Shown here: piece after piece, positions 18,300 through 29,399 of the stretch
Layout of the letters: every line of letters starts with the position of its first letter
How positions within the stretch are numbered: position 1 is the stretch's first letter
Assembly: GCA_016859345.1 (NCBI GenBank)
Contig: CM029121.1
Location: forward strand, 27,888,527-27,952,526
Length of the DNA stretch: 64,000 nucleotides
Direction: 5' to 3'
From: Istiophorus platypterus
Lineage: Eukaryota > Chordata > Actinopteri > Istiophoriformes > Istiophoridae
Program-made: the position numbers and the translations under genes
The notes under the pieces: model-generated
What the model was told of the DNA's origin: nothing
Databases searched by the model: none
Seen by the model: the letters and a program-made list of their open reading frames with translations, nothing else

Positions 18300-20015
18300 A
18301 TACTGATTGTGATAAGTATTATTCATTAAGTTGTTTAATGTTATTAAATAACAGATATCTGCAATGATTAAATAAATCAAGATATAAATAAATAGCATAT
18401 GCTGATGGTATTTCATATAAATTAATATTTTACATAATTTCATCTATGAAATTTATGTAAATGTTTCTATGAAGTCACATTGTCTGATATAAAAACCTAT
18501 AAACTTAAATGTATTTTAAAAATATATATATATTAAAAAAAATGCAACTGCTTTTCTGCTCTTTTTTCTGAAACCAACCAACTGTGGCTCTTCAGTTGTG
18601 GCCTCAGACTATAAATCTGCAGTCAAACCATTTCTACCCCTGAATGTTTCCGCGCAGTGAACGAGCCAAACAAGTTTTACACTGTGGAATAAAAAAAAGT
18701 AAAGAAAACATTGTGTTTTGATATTTGTGTGAAAAGAACCAGGGATCTGTCATGATCTGACCCATGTGTGACCTCATACAGTCTCTGTGTATTTTATTAT
18801 TTAACTTCCTTTCCCAGTTAGTTTCACCTGTTCCCTATTACCCCCCCCCCCCCCCCCGGTGTAATTAAGTCTCTGTGATCCCCTCACTCTTGGTCAGTTT
18901 AAGCTCCTGAGTTACTTCCTGGTGAATCTGCCTTTGTACCTGGTTCTGCTTCGTCGTGTTCTTCATGTCATCTCACCCACCTGTTCTTCTACCCATCTGC
19001 CTGTGAACCAGTTTAGTTCCGAGCACTAAAGTACCCGAGTCTGCGTCTGGGTCCTTTACCCTCAGTTCATGGCTGCACTGTGATAGAAATCATTAAGGGT
19101 CAAGTGAATATGTTTTCAGTCCTATATTGTTGGCAAACATACATCAAATCGGTGGAGAAAAAAACCCTGGTTCAAGAATGAATCTCTGCACACACCGGTG
19201 TTGGGGTTACTGGTTGCTCCTTTAATAATGAACAGGCTCTGTGTAGCGTATTACACAAACAAGTTGTTGATCTGTTTACATGCAGCTGACACGAGTCATC
19301 ACCTCTCAGACTTGTCTCAAAATGAGGATGTTAATTTGCATTTTGTGTAAACTTGGCCACTTAAAGTGCTTCTCATAAAATTATAATAATAATGAGGAGT
19401 AAATATATTAAACACAAACAAAATAACTGTCCATATAAACACTGGAGGTGCAGAAAAACATGTACAAAAAGTCACATACAGGTTATTCTGTTTTCCAGCA
19501 GCACTGATAACATTCTTTTTGTGGTTACGAGCTGGATTCACAACTCTTGGGTTTTATATATATTTAGTGATCCTTCGAAACCTTTTCCTTTCCTAAATGT
19601 ACATTAGTTAATTAATCGATGATGCTTTACCCTAAGTAAATCCATAATAATTTCAGTGGGAAACCCAGTGTGCTTGGCTATTTCTTATAAAAGATTTTTT
19701 TAAGTATTTATCTGCAGCAGTTTTAGAAGGAACATCTCCAATTTTGCCTTTCACATAGAAAATATTACAAAATAGTTCAAGATAGTTATCTCCAATCATA
19801 AAGCAAAACTCAGTGTTTGTCAGATCATCTTTCCTAAAGCAACAATTATATGAAATTCATGCAGCATAGGGCAATGTAAGAGACTAGGCAGGGTTAGAAC
19901 TTCTCTTCCCAGCTCTCCTTTTCCATTCTTAACACAATTACGTCCATCGCTTTCCGTGCATACAGACGAGAGCAACGCCGTGAATCCTGGCCACAAAATG
20001 TGCGTTATTGTCTTG
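18300..20015. other. Intergenic region between copies D and B
   Basis: Mostly AT-rich. It includes a run of 17 C at 18841-18857. No gene recognised. The convergent copies D (+) and B (-) both end into this stretch. Confidence 0.45.
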
Positions 20016-20021
20016 TTTATT
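20016..20021 (-). terminator. Possible poly(A) signal of copy B
   Basis: AATAAA on the minus strand about 405 bases past the stop (20426) of the proline-rich frame. Confidence 0.3.
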
Positions 20022-20425
20022 AAGGTCAATTGCATCTTGCACCCCTCAGGCCCTCCATCCGGCCTTTGGTTCAACTAGTTTGTAAGTGTACCCAGACCTG
20101 AAGGGGAGAAGTACCATGTAAACGCAGTGCTCACAGGTTACTTTTGGACATTTGTTGCATGTCAGCACCATCTCTCTGTCCTCCTGTCTCCTTTGCTCTC
20201 AATCATACTGTGTCATACTGTTGCATAAGGCCAAAATTAAATAATCTGAAAGAAAAATACATAGTGGTCAAATATGCAGCTAAGGTGAGAGGCCTTTGTC
20301 CTACCTTCCTCTTTGTCCTCATCATCAGAACCTGTTTCTTTTGTTTTAACGCAAAAAAGATTGTACATTAGTTGTTACAATGGATGCTTTTTGTGTCGAA
20401 AAAGTCATGGGAGCAGCAGGTCTGG

Positions 20426-21118
20426 CTAGAGGTATCTGGACCACGGAAGATGTGGTGGGGGACATATCGAAGAGGACATCGTAGCAGGGACATGCTGGGA
20501 GACGATGGTGGTGGAGAGAGGGCTGGAGAGGGCCATGGTTCTAGTCATGGGTATTGGGCTCACAGGGGGAGACACTTGTACAGGGGACATGATGCAGCTC
20601 ACAGGCATGGTAGGTACAGGTGCAGACACCGGCCGGGGGGGGGGCACAATACAGCGGACAGACATGGGAGTTGTGGGGTGACACGCTGGCATACTGTAAG
20701 GCACAGGTGCCGTAAGGTTACCTATAGGAATGCAGAGGGGTATGGGGCGATTGGGCTGGGGGGGCATGGGGGCTATTGAGCTAAACACCGGCATCGGGGG
20801 GGGCACAGGGGTGACTGGTCTAAACACCGGCATCGGAGGGGGTATATGGGCTATTGGGCTAAACACCGGCATCGGAGGGGGCATAGGGGCGACTGGGCTA
20901 AACACCGGCATCGGAGGGGGCATATGGGCTATTGGGCTAAACACCGGCATCGGGGGGGGGATAGGGGCGACCGGTCTAAACACCGGCATCGGAGGGGGCA
21001 TATGGGCTATTGGGCTAAACACCGGCATCGGGGGGGGCATAGGGGTGACTGGGCTAAACACCGGCATCAGGGGGGGCATAGGGGCGACTGGGCTAGACAC
21101 CGGCATCAGGGGGGGCAT
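20426..21118 (-). other. Proline-rich open frame following copy B
   Basis: A 230-codon open frame directly downstream of the MLKL-like exon of copy B but in another frame. The first half is tandem 13-residue units of the type MPVFSPIAHMPPP; the rest is non-repetitive but still Pro/Ser/Met-rich (for example CIVPPPRPVSAPVPTMP) and open for about 100 codons. That long open stretch outside the repeat suggests it once was, or is, translated as the tail of copy B. The opposite strand is also open (Gly/Arg-rich), an effect of the repeat. Confidence 0.4.
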
Positions 21119-21145
21119 AGGGGGCTAAACACCGGCATTGGGGGG
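20783..21145. repeat. 39-bp tandem repeat in the copy B tail
   Basis: About ten copies of a 39-base unit around CTAAACACCGGCATCGG, with two alternating variants (CTATTGGG and CGACTGGG) that make a 78-base higher-order period over part of the array. 39 is a multiple of 3, so most units keep frame. The unit nearest the four-helix exon is 32 bases long (7 missing), which breaks frame. Confidence 0.9.
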
Positions 21146-21440
21146 CATTTCTTGGCTTTCCCAAACACTCATACTTTAACAGACCTTCATAGCTGCTAGA
21201 CAGGGCATCAGACAGTATGGGCTTTTGGGCGGAAACCAGGGTCATGCAGAGCTCCTTCAGAGCCTTGTCCACAGTGGCAGAGATTTGGCCTGGCCCCCGT
21301 AGTTTGATGTTCAGGACGATTTCCTCCAGGGCTTCGACTCTCTGGCTGACTCGTTGGCAGCGCTCCTTGTTGGCCTTCACATTCTCAACCATCTGGTAGA
21401 TGGTCTTGCAGATACCCAAAATTTGTTCTACCTCATCCAT
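21093..21440 (-). CDS. MLKL four-helix-bundle-like copy B, no kinase domain
   Basis: ATG six bases after an acceptor (gccacag|CCGATC), as in mlkl. The open frame gives 115 aa. Residues 1-90 match the MLKL N-terminal domain: MDEVEQILGICKTIYQMVEN, then VKANKERC, VEALEEIV and GPGQISATVDKALKEL. The GPGxIS motif is shared with copy C but not with mlkl, so B and C are closer to each other. Similarity ends after helix 3 (VSAQKPIL). The frame then runs into the 39-bp repeat and stops, while the next frame stays open for 230 codons. No pseudokinase exon is seen downstream. It may be a pseudogene, or a gene whose tail joins by splicing or carries a recent deletion. If made, the protein would have at most three of the four helices. 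Confidence 0.6.
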   Translation of the reverse strand: MDEVEQILGICKTIYQMVENVKANKERCQRVSQRVEALEEIVLNIKLRGPGQISATVDKALKELCMTLVSAQKPILSDALSSSYEGLLKYECLGKPRNAPQCRCLAPYAPPDAGV

Positions 21441-21446
21441 GATCGG

Positions 21447-24400
21447 CTGTGGCAACAGAGAAGTGGTTAGCTTGGAATGAAGTGTGACGGTGAACTTAAG
21501 CACACTGTAACTGAAACGCCAAATTTTTTGAAAAATCAGCTCTTTGGATCAAGTCCAACCCAAGTCTCATTACATATGTCCCTAGTCAACAATCAGTTCA
21601 AATCAATCAATCATTTTGTGTTGTTTTTTGTGCCATTGTTGATTCATCATTGAAATTAAATTTGTGTGTTTGTGTGTTGTGTGTGTAAGCCACAGATCTT
21701 TTGTCTTTTTGATGCCATCAGACCATCCCCCCAACCAAGAGATAAGGTTTTACCAAGATACCACACCCACATTTTTTTATAAGAAACATAATTGTGAACA
21801 GTATTAAATTTTCTATTAACATGTTGAGGATATGGTTTTGATTTAGGTGTTTGGTAAGTCACAAATACACTGACACTGAAAGCGTCAATAAAATGTTCAT
21901 AGACGATGTGGTTTTTTCCTGCCAAAATATCCAATCTGGCAGCACAACATCCACTTGTGGTGACTCCAGCATCCTTAAACTGGTTTATGGTTCTGTTCAG
22001 ATTCTCACAGAACCTGATTCAGGTTCAGGGAAAGATCCTGGTCTGGTTTAAGACAGAGAAAGTTCTAAGTGACTACTACAGACACAATGAGTTAATTTAC
22101 ATTGAACCAGAACCACCATCGTTCCTGAACCTGAACCAAAGAGCTGTTGACATCAAAGCTTCAGAAAGGTCTCTGGGTGCGAACTCTGCTGATGTCGCAG
22201 GTGTGAGCTGAACTGTCGTCGGCCCGTCATCCGCCCATGGGGAAACAGCTTAGCTGAATCGGACTAACTTTAGTGAAGCTCAGTGCTTTGGATAACAATG
22301 ACTGGAGCTGGTACTAGGGTTGCAGCAGAGAAGCTTTTGTCCACTTATATATGTATATTCCTTGATTTTCTGACAGTTCTCACCAATGCCCCCGAAGGGT
22401 CACTCAACTCAGCTCAACTGAAGTCAAGACTCGGACTTGAGTTGAGTTTCTGTCTTACTGATACAGAGGTGGCATCATATGTGTAAACCCTCTTCACTGT
22501 TCCTGAAAGCTGACTCTTCAACCCAAACATGAACAGTCAAAGCAGTGGAACATTCTTTAAGCTCATTGTCTGGCAATGTTATTAGTGTGACCGTCAAGCC
22601 GGTTTTCTTGGTGAAGCAATGCAATGCTGCCCTGATGTGATAAAGACCAGCCCGACATCAAAACAAGGACCTTTGTGAGGCTGGCTGCCGCAGGGACGGG
22701 GCGGGGTTTCTGGGAAAACCTGAAGGTAAATCCAACCCACAGTCATGAATAATTTCCGCATGCTTCTGTTTCTGAGTCACCATGAGCAATTACTGCATTT
22801 TTATCAACCGATGAAAAAACTCAAGTCACATCTCGTCCTAAATACTTTCCATACAAATCAAAGCCAGCACACTCTCATGTTTGCGTTGCAGTCAGCGATT
22901 CTAATCAATGCTTCTTTTACTTTTTTTGTCAATCTCAGCAGTTATCTCCTCACGGTCCTCGGGGGGGGGGCAGTGAGCAGGTAATTCTGAAACATGCTAA
23001 CGTGCCAAACTCCACAACATAATCGCATCTTCAGGAAGGCGCGAGTTGGCCAAGGAACAGCCAGAGAGGAGATGGTCGGAAGCACAAACACAGAAAAAGA
23101 AGTGAAGACGCATGCAGGGGTTGCTCTCTTCCTGCTTGACAGGCCTATAAAACATTAGTTTTTCTGTCTTTCACAGAGCCAATAGATCATTTGCGACAAC
23201 TGTAGCTTTCTAACCCACAACCTGGCTAACATCAGCTGCGTTACTTGCTGTCTAGTTGTTTGCTCGATATCATCTCGGTGTCTGTCCGCACAACACGCAA
23301 GGGGTTTTATGGCTACAAAGACCGAAGTGCAGAAGGTTGCTTGTGCGATGGGATTATTCAGATTGACGCCTAATTGGAAATGCTACGCCTGGAAACGTAA
23401 GCTTCCCTCTTGGCTACAAACCTATGGCCCTCTAGTCTGTCTCTTCAATTTTGTAAAAACAACCTAACCAACTAACTTTAGGGCACATGCCTTCTCACAT
23501 CCTCCAGTAACATCTGCCTAAAATGTCTGGAACACTGATTTTCTTGTACAAATGTCCCATGATGCCAATCCTAAAACAGTCCATAACATATATCACCGTC
23601 CAGTGAATACCATGTATTTCCATTTTGAGAAATTTTGAAATTTTTAGACATACTAAGGGATTAAAACATGTTACTATCCCTCCACCTCAATTCAACAAGA
23701 AAAATACTGTCCAGGAAAATGTGGAAAGTGGAAAAGACCAACTTTTAATGATATCCTAGAGTCAGACAGCTAATGAGCCTAATATTGGTAGACTGTGGCT
23801 TTTGTCTCCCATGAATTCCACTGAAACTGCACAAGGAAGAATCTCTTAATGTCCTGTAAGAACAGGAGGAATAATTACAGTGAGCAAAGCCAGTTTCATT
23901 GTTCGTAAGGGTCATTTACCTGTGAGTGGATGTTGATAAGCATCTGATTCCAAGAGTTCAGGTTTGAGAAAATGAAAGTAATTTTGTGTTTTTGCTCCAA
24001 TGTATCTTCCCTGCCCTTACCGGGTATTTTATCTGAAACATCTGTGGCATCTGTGATGCTGCGCCAACACTGTGGCACCGAGACGACAGACAACTATCCA
24101 TTCATGTGCCAAACCCGCTTTTCGTGTTCAACAGGCACATGAGGCCTTTTAAATCAGAGCCAGTTTTAAATTACCCTGATAAATGTTTTTTGTTTGAATT
24201 GCCAGGATCAAATGCCTCCAATGTACCAATCCACTTTCAGGGCAGCACATAATGATATAATAACTTTATTTATGTAGCACCTGAAAGGACATATCCCACA
24301 GTCCCAAAGCACAAAACAGGATTAAACCAATAACAGACGGATGCATTAAAAATTTAAGAACAGGCAAATTTGGATTGCACTGAATTGAAAGCCAGATTAA

Positions 24401-26305
24401 AAATATGGGTATTTATTATCTTCATAAAAATACAGAGGGAGTTCATTGTTCTAAGATTCAAGGGGAGGCAGTTCCAGTTTAAGCTCCTAAAAACAAGGAT
24501 TTCCCCTGGAACTTCTGGAAGGTCTGAGAGCTCTCGTTGGAACATAAAAAGAGAGGCGGTCGCTGAAAGAGGAAGGTGATGCCAGCTCTTTCGTTTTCTG
24601 GATTCGTGGTGATCCCGACTGGAGCGTTCTGTCGGACTGTGGCTGTCCTTTTATCTTAGGTGGCCCAGTCAAAAGCCAGGCGAAATTAAAATTACAAGCA
24701 TGAATCAGCATTTCAGCGTCATTCTGATTTCACAAATGTTCTAAGTTTGGCGATACTCCTAAGATGAATACAATAATAATAACAATATAATTTCCGTGAC
24801 CTTATTAAAGTGTCCGATCTGTTTGAGTTGTTCTGGTAATATCACAAGCTATTACCAGACAGTGTTTGTTCAAGCATCACACAGACTCCTCCACTATTGT
24901 ATCTGTCCCTCTAGTTGATTGTTAAGGTCTAAAATAAACAGTTTGCACCATCCTCTATCAAGATTTTATAAAGCTGCGACAAACATCTTCTATTGACTGT
25001 ATTACAGAAATATGCAAAAATATGTATCTGCATGTGTTCCTCCTGTTTTTGCTGTTTATTAATGGTTTTTATTTGTTTTATTTGCTTCCATTGCACTTTT
25101 CTTAGAAATTTTTTTGATTTTTATTGGTTTATTATTGAACATTTTTTGCCAAACGTCAGGGACTTTTCCATTTGCTCTTTTTAAAGTTGGTTTAATTTAA
25201 TGTATGAACTTTGGCACCTTGTGAACTTTAACAAGTCTGTTGCCGTGACGCTGCTGTTGTTTACGTCTGATAACTACGATTCCAAGCCCAAAAGGAATTT
25301 CCCCAATGAACGAGAAGGTTTACGTTGATCTCGATCCCTATTTACAGCAAGAGTTTGATTTATATTAAAACCTTTTTCAGCAACTTTGTTGTACATAATA
25401 AATATGCGTATTTTCTTTTCTTTATTCAGCTTTGCTGTCTATGGTTTGGCTGAATATCTTCGTCTGTATTCCTCAACATTGCTCTAGGAACTGTGTAAAA
25501 CAGAAGCTGTAAAGAAGTAAACGATTAAGTAATATTTTCACATTGATAAGAGACGTGAATTTGTTGGCATTATATAAGCTGGACGATATCATTTTGCCTA
25601 ATAAAATTTCTATGTGTAGGTAATATGGACAAACATTTCTTTTGTGGTGCTGGGCTCACTTTCAAAAAAGTTGCAACGAGAGATCAGTTGATTTGTCTAA
25701 ATGTGACACGTCTCGAATCAAAAATGGATGCCATACTTGCAACCCATACGTGGACATTTACAGTTAGGATTTTTGCAGAATTCGCATATCTATCTGCACC
25801 TTGGGAGCGACAGTGACTTACGATACGTGAATCGCTTTTGTTCCCAATCCTCATCCTGCGTCAAACTCAAATCGCTGCCGACCCCATTGGCAACGAGAAG
25901 GACGACATCACCTGCAAACAGTGAGAGTCTGGAAAGTTTATCTTCCAAGGACAGTCTCTCCTTTTTTGTCGATCCAACTAGAAATATCACAAGACATCAT
26001 GAAATGACAGGAAGAGATAAGCCTCATATAGGACTGGCATCATGGGACATTATTAACACGTCGGTCTGACAAAAGCTACGACTCATCTGAGAGAAAACTG
26101 CATTGGTGACAGAGCCTTGTAAAAAAAAGACCGAGTGGCTGTTTGGCTAAACGAACGCCCAGCTCAACCTGCTAGTTGGATATTTTGCATGACATCGGTA
26201 TGTTATTCATCTTTCTGAATATCAGGTGACCTCCTCTATATAAAGAGGAGATGATCTGCTGGGTGCCAGACAAAAAAAAGATTATTAGGAACCAAAGGTA
26301 TGTTC
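21447..26305. other. Large intergenic region between copy B and tmed6 A
   Basis: No gene recognised on either strand. A piece at about 24250-24330 (TTTATTTATGTAGCACC and following) looks like a dispersed fish repeat. Open frames up to about 113 codons (for example 25728-26069) show no known motif. A possible non-coding first exon of copy B would lie in the left part but could not be placed. Confidence 0.45.
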
Positions 26306-26311
26306 TTTAAT
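26306..26311 (-). terminator. Probable tmed6 A poly(A) signal
   Basis: ATTAAA on the minus strand 129 bases past the stop. The other tmed6 gene has the same variant hexamer at a similar distance. Confidence 0.4.
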
Positions 26312-26439
26312 GACATGTTGCAGGTAGTGCACAAGATCATTATCTCTTGCAGAAGCGTATCGCTAAACATCTGATAGGAGAAAATGAAAATCATCGCAGG
26401 GGTTTAGAGCGGCGGCGCAGACGTTCGCGTGGTCTGATC

Positions 26440-29254
26440 TCAGCATCTTGGCCTGCCGGGGTCCGTGCGGAACAGTCTCTTGAGGACGAGGAGCTGCAGG
26501 TAACCGGACAGGAGGACGACCAGGCTTTGGGTGGCCGACCACCGGTCGACGTAGTTGAGGTTGGACAGGAGGAGGTAGTGGTCCTTCCCTCTCCTCATGC
26601 GGGCGAAGTTGTAATGACGCCACATGTGGAAGATCTGGTTCTGGAGCCTCTTCACGCTCACCTAGGCCAGACATGGCACGGTTGTTACTTAGTTAGTTTG
26701 ATATTACACATGAAACTGTATAGATTTCAGCTGAAAGTTCAAATATGTACCATCATGTTTTAACTAAATTTGAAGTACGGCGACTTTACCTCCTGCTAAT
26801 AATGACAAACACTATGCTTGTTACTCCAAAGATTCCTCTATCTCGATCTTGACGCCAGTTTTTCTTTTAAGCACTGCTGAAAAGTAACTAAGTACATTTA
26901 CTCAAATACTGTACCTAAGTACTTGTACTTTAATTAAGTATTTCCAAGTACTTTATAGTTCTATTTCACTACACTTCAGGTTGGAAAATGCTACATTACT
27001 GCACTACTTTTATCTGACAGCTATTTTTAAAGATACCTTACAGGTAAGATTTTGCATTAAATAAAATATGTAATGAGGTTATAAAATTCAGTGCATTAAA
27101 CCTGTAGCTTATCGTGTTGTCTTGTGACCTCTTACAAGAAAGCAGCACCTGGATGGGGCCTCGTTGGAGGCTCCATCTAAATTTCTCAGAGGGTTTCATT
27201 TAAATAATTTTTTAAGTAACAAAATGGTCAAATTATTCAATATTTCACAAAAAACAGTGAATATCCTAAAAAAAATGAAACCAGACTGGGGCAGTAGACC
27301 TTTCTCTTCTCTCCTCTCCCATGAACCATCTGACGACCCCTCAGGTTTACCTGGTGACCCTCTAGAGGGCCCAAAGCCCCAGGTTGGGAACCAGTGGACT
27401 AAAACCTCTACCTGTATATAAGGTAGTTAACAGCAGCTCCACCTGGAGCAGCTCCAACAGTAAAACACTGCTGAATGATCTGATCACAGATCAGTCACAG
27501 GAAGCAGGTTACTGCACAATCAAGTACTGTTACTGTGATACTTAAGGTCAATTTTGTACCTCTGTGCTTTTAATGACATAGGATTTTAAATGCAGGACTT
27601 TTTACTTTGTCATATTAATACTTTCATATGAATAAAGGATCTGAATACTTCCTCTACCTCTTATCTCTGAGGCACTGAACCATTGTTACTGATACGGTAA
27701 AAACGTCGACATCTGCTGGGAAACTCTCGGTGACAACTGTAAATGGAAAGGCTGCAAGTCTCGGACTGTCTAGTACCGTATCGGACAATCAAGTCCAAAA
27801 CGCCCGGAGACAAATACCTCGATACCAGTCAGGGCGCTGCTGTGGTCTCCCTCCTCCATCCCTCTCCCCGACTCCTCGGATCCTTCGTAGATGACCCCGA
27901 AGTTCACAAAGACCCTGATGCCCCCAAACTGGTTGTTGTGGTTCCCGAAACACATCCGGTAGAAGCCTGTCGGGAGGGAAACCGCCGTTACCTCGGAGGA
28001 CCCGGGGCCGCGGAGACCCTGAGCGCCTCCGGTGGTCCTACCTGTCACCTCGGCCTGGAAATTCATCTGACCCGCGGCCTCGTTCCTGGAGGCCATGAGG
28101 GCTCCGTTGGGCGAGTTGACCGTCACGAACAGCCGGCGGTCGGCCGCCATCCCTGTCGCCCGCTGCACCTGCGTCCGCAGACACGTGGAAGTGCATATCT
28201 TTTAGTGGCTTTGTTTGCAAACGGCTGCAGCCACGATAAGCACCGACTGCCCGTCGTGTGATTGCACTGTTACTCGGTTGATTACGTTGTGACTGCGCAA
28301 CGAAACCTCTGATAATAAAGGGAAAGGACACTCAGACCTACTCAGATAATCCCCCTTAACTTAGTGAAACAGACTCAGATTTCAATCAAATCTATTGTTT
28401 CAGTAAAAGATTAAGTTGCTCTCATGCACATTTCATAATCTAATTTTGAATATGATCACAATATTAAAAACGAATTCATTTTCTTCAATTTAAAGTCCTA
28501 AACTTCTGAAATAGTTAATCCGATGTTTAAAACAATAACCAAAGTTAGGATTTAGTTGCACCGGCTTTATTTTATTTTGCATCCTGATATTTCTCAGTAA
28601 ATTACACGGTTCCATCTAAAATCCTAATTATATTAAGGTTTTTTTTCCTGATATTGCCTTTATGGAAATGAATCATTCTTATCTGAAAATGACTTTGAAA
28701 GGACAAAATACAAACTTTAAAAACTCTTAAGTCATGAAACCGCTTTTGTGAAGCTTTTTTTCCAGGTTATTATGATGAAAACCTGAAGAATCCAGGCTCA
28801 ACAATCAAATCAGGTTCAATCACATTGTCCGGACACTAAAGCCGGGTCCTGACCAGGTCTCCGCTCTAACCACCGCTACTGTTCTGACACACCTGCCGCT
28901 GTGCGTCCAGTGCATGAGCGCCGGACCCCAGGCGCCTCTATCGGAGACAGGATGAGACCCGGACCCGGACCCGGACCCGGGCGGGGGGTCCCCCTGAAAA
29001 TAGACTCTCACCATGTACATCAGGTAGAAGTCCCCCCCTGGCCGGCGGGCGTGCCAACAAACCCCTCCTCCGCGGGGGGAACGCGGACGGACGAAGATCT
29101 GTCCGAGCCCCAGGCGGCGGCGCGGCGCGGCCGCGCGCGGCGCGCGCGCGGCGACCCCACACCGCGAGCAGCAGCGCGCAGGCAGCGCAGCAGTCGGTCG
29201 GTCGGTCGAGGGGCCAGCCCTGCCCCGGCGCGTCGGCCACGGGAGGAGAATCAT
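26440..29254 (-). CDS. tmed6: Transmembrane p24 trafficking protein 6, paralogue A
   Basis: p24/TMED proteins are type I membrane cargo adaptors cycling between ER and Golgi. Four exons, phases closed: 29254-29012, 28168-28042, 27966-27818, 26661-26440; 246 aa (human TMED6 240). Exons 2-4 are convincing: VQRATGMAADRRLFVTVNSP, GFYRMCFGNHNNQFGG (GOLD domain with its second Cys), QNQIFHMWRHYNFARMR, a single membrane helix (QSLVVLLSGYLQLLVL) and a PRC end as in human. Exon 1 is odd. It lies in extremely GC-rich DNA, its ATG frame (MILLPWPTRRGRAG...) has no clear signal peptide, and only its last residues (CWHARRPGGDFYLMYM) match the family. Exon 3 is 30 bases shorter than in paralogue B. The real start may differ, or the gene may be decaying. 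Confidence 0.75.
26876..27660. repeat. Dispersed repeat in a tmed6 A intron
   Basis: Starts AAAAGTAACTAAGTACATTT with TACTTTAATTAAGTA-type motifs, then CCCCAGGTTGGGAACCAGT near 27385. An inverted relative lies at 47455-47830 and a partial one at about 45336-45500. It resembles short interspersed repeats common in fish, but the family is unnamed here. Confidence 0.7.
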
Positions 29255-29340
29255 TAACCACCGCGACCGATAAGGCCGCCGGCGGGGCTTGATAAGGGGC
29301 GACCCCCCCGGCCCCGGCCCCGGCCCCGGCCAGAGACCTG
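28950..29340. other. Extremely GC-rich tract over tmed6 A exon 1
   Basis: CpG-saturated sequence with GGACCC repeats (28960-28980), runs of GCGCGC near 29120-29150 and a GGCCCC repeat near 29310-29330. It contrasts sharply with AT-rich flanks and may be a promoter CpG island. It also makes several frames open at once. Confidence 0.8.
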
Positions 29341-29399
29341 ATTTGTATCTTCGCTGGGAACCAATGGAACAAATAATGTCAGACTCATCCGCTCGGCTC

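Noticed and set aside
20372..21199. Plus-strand Gly-rich and His/Arg-rich open frames
   Set aside because: Antisense shadows of the 39-bp repeat and proline-rich tail of copy B.
23140..23230. CCTATAAAACATT as a TATA promoter
   Set aside because: Isolated TATA-like match with no downstream exon or open frame.
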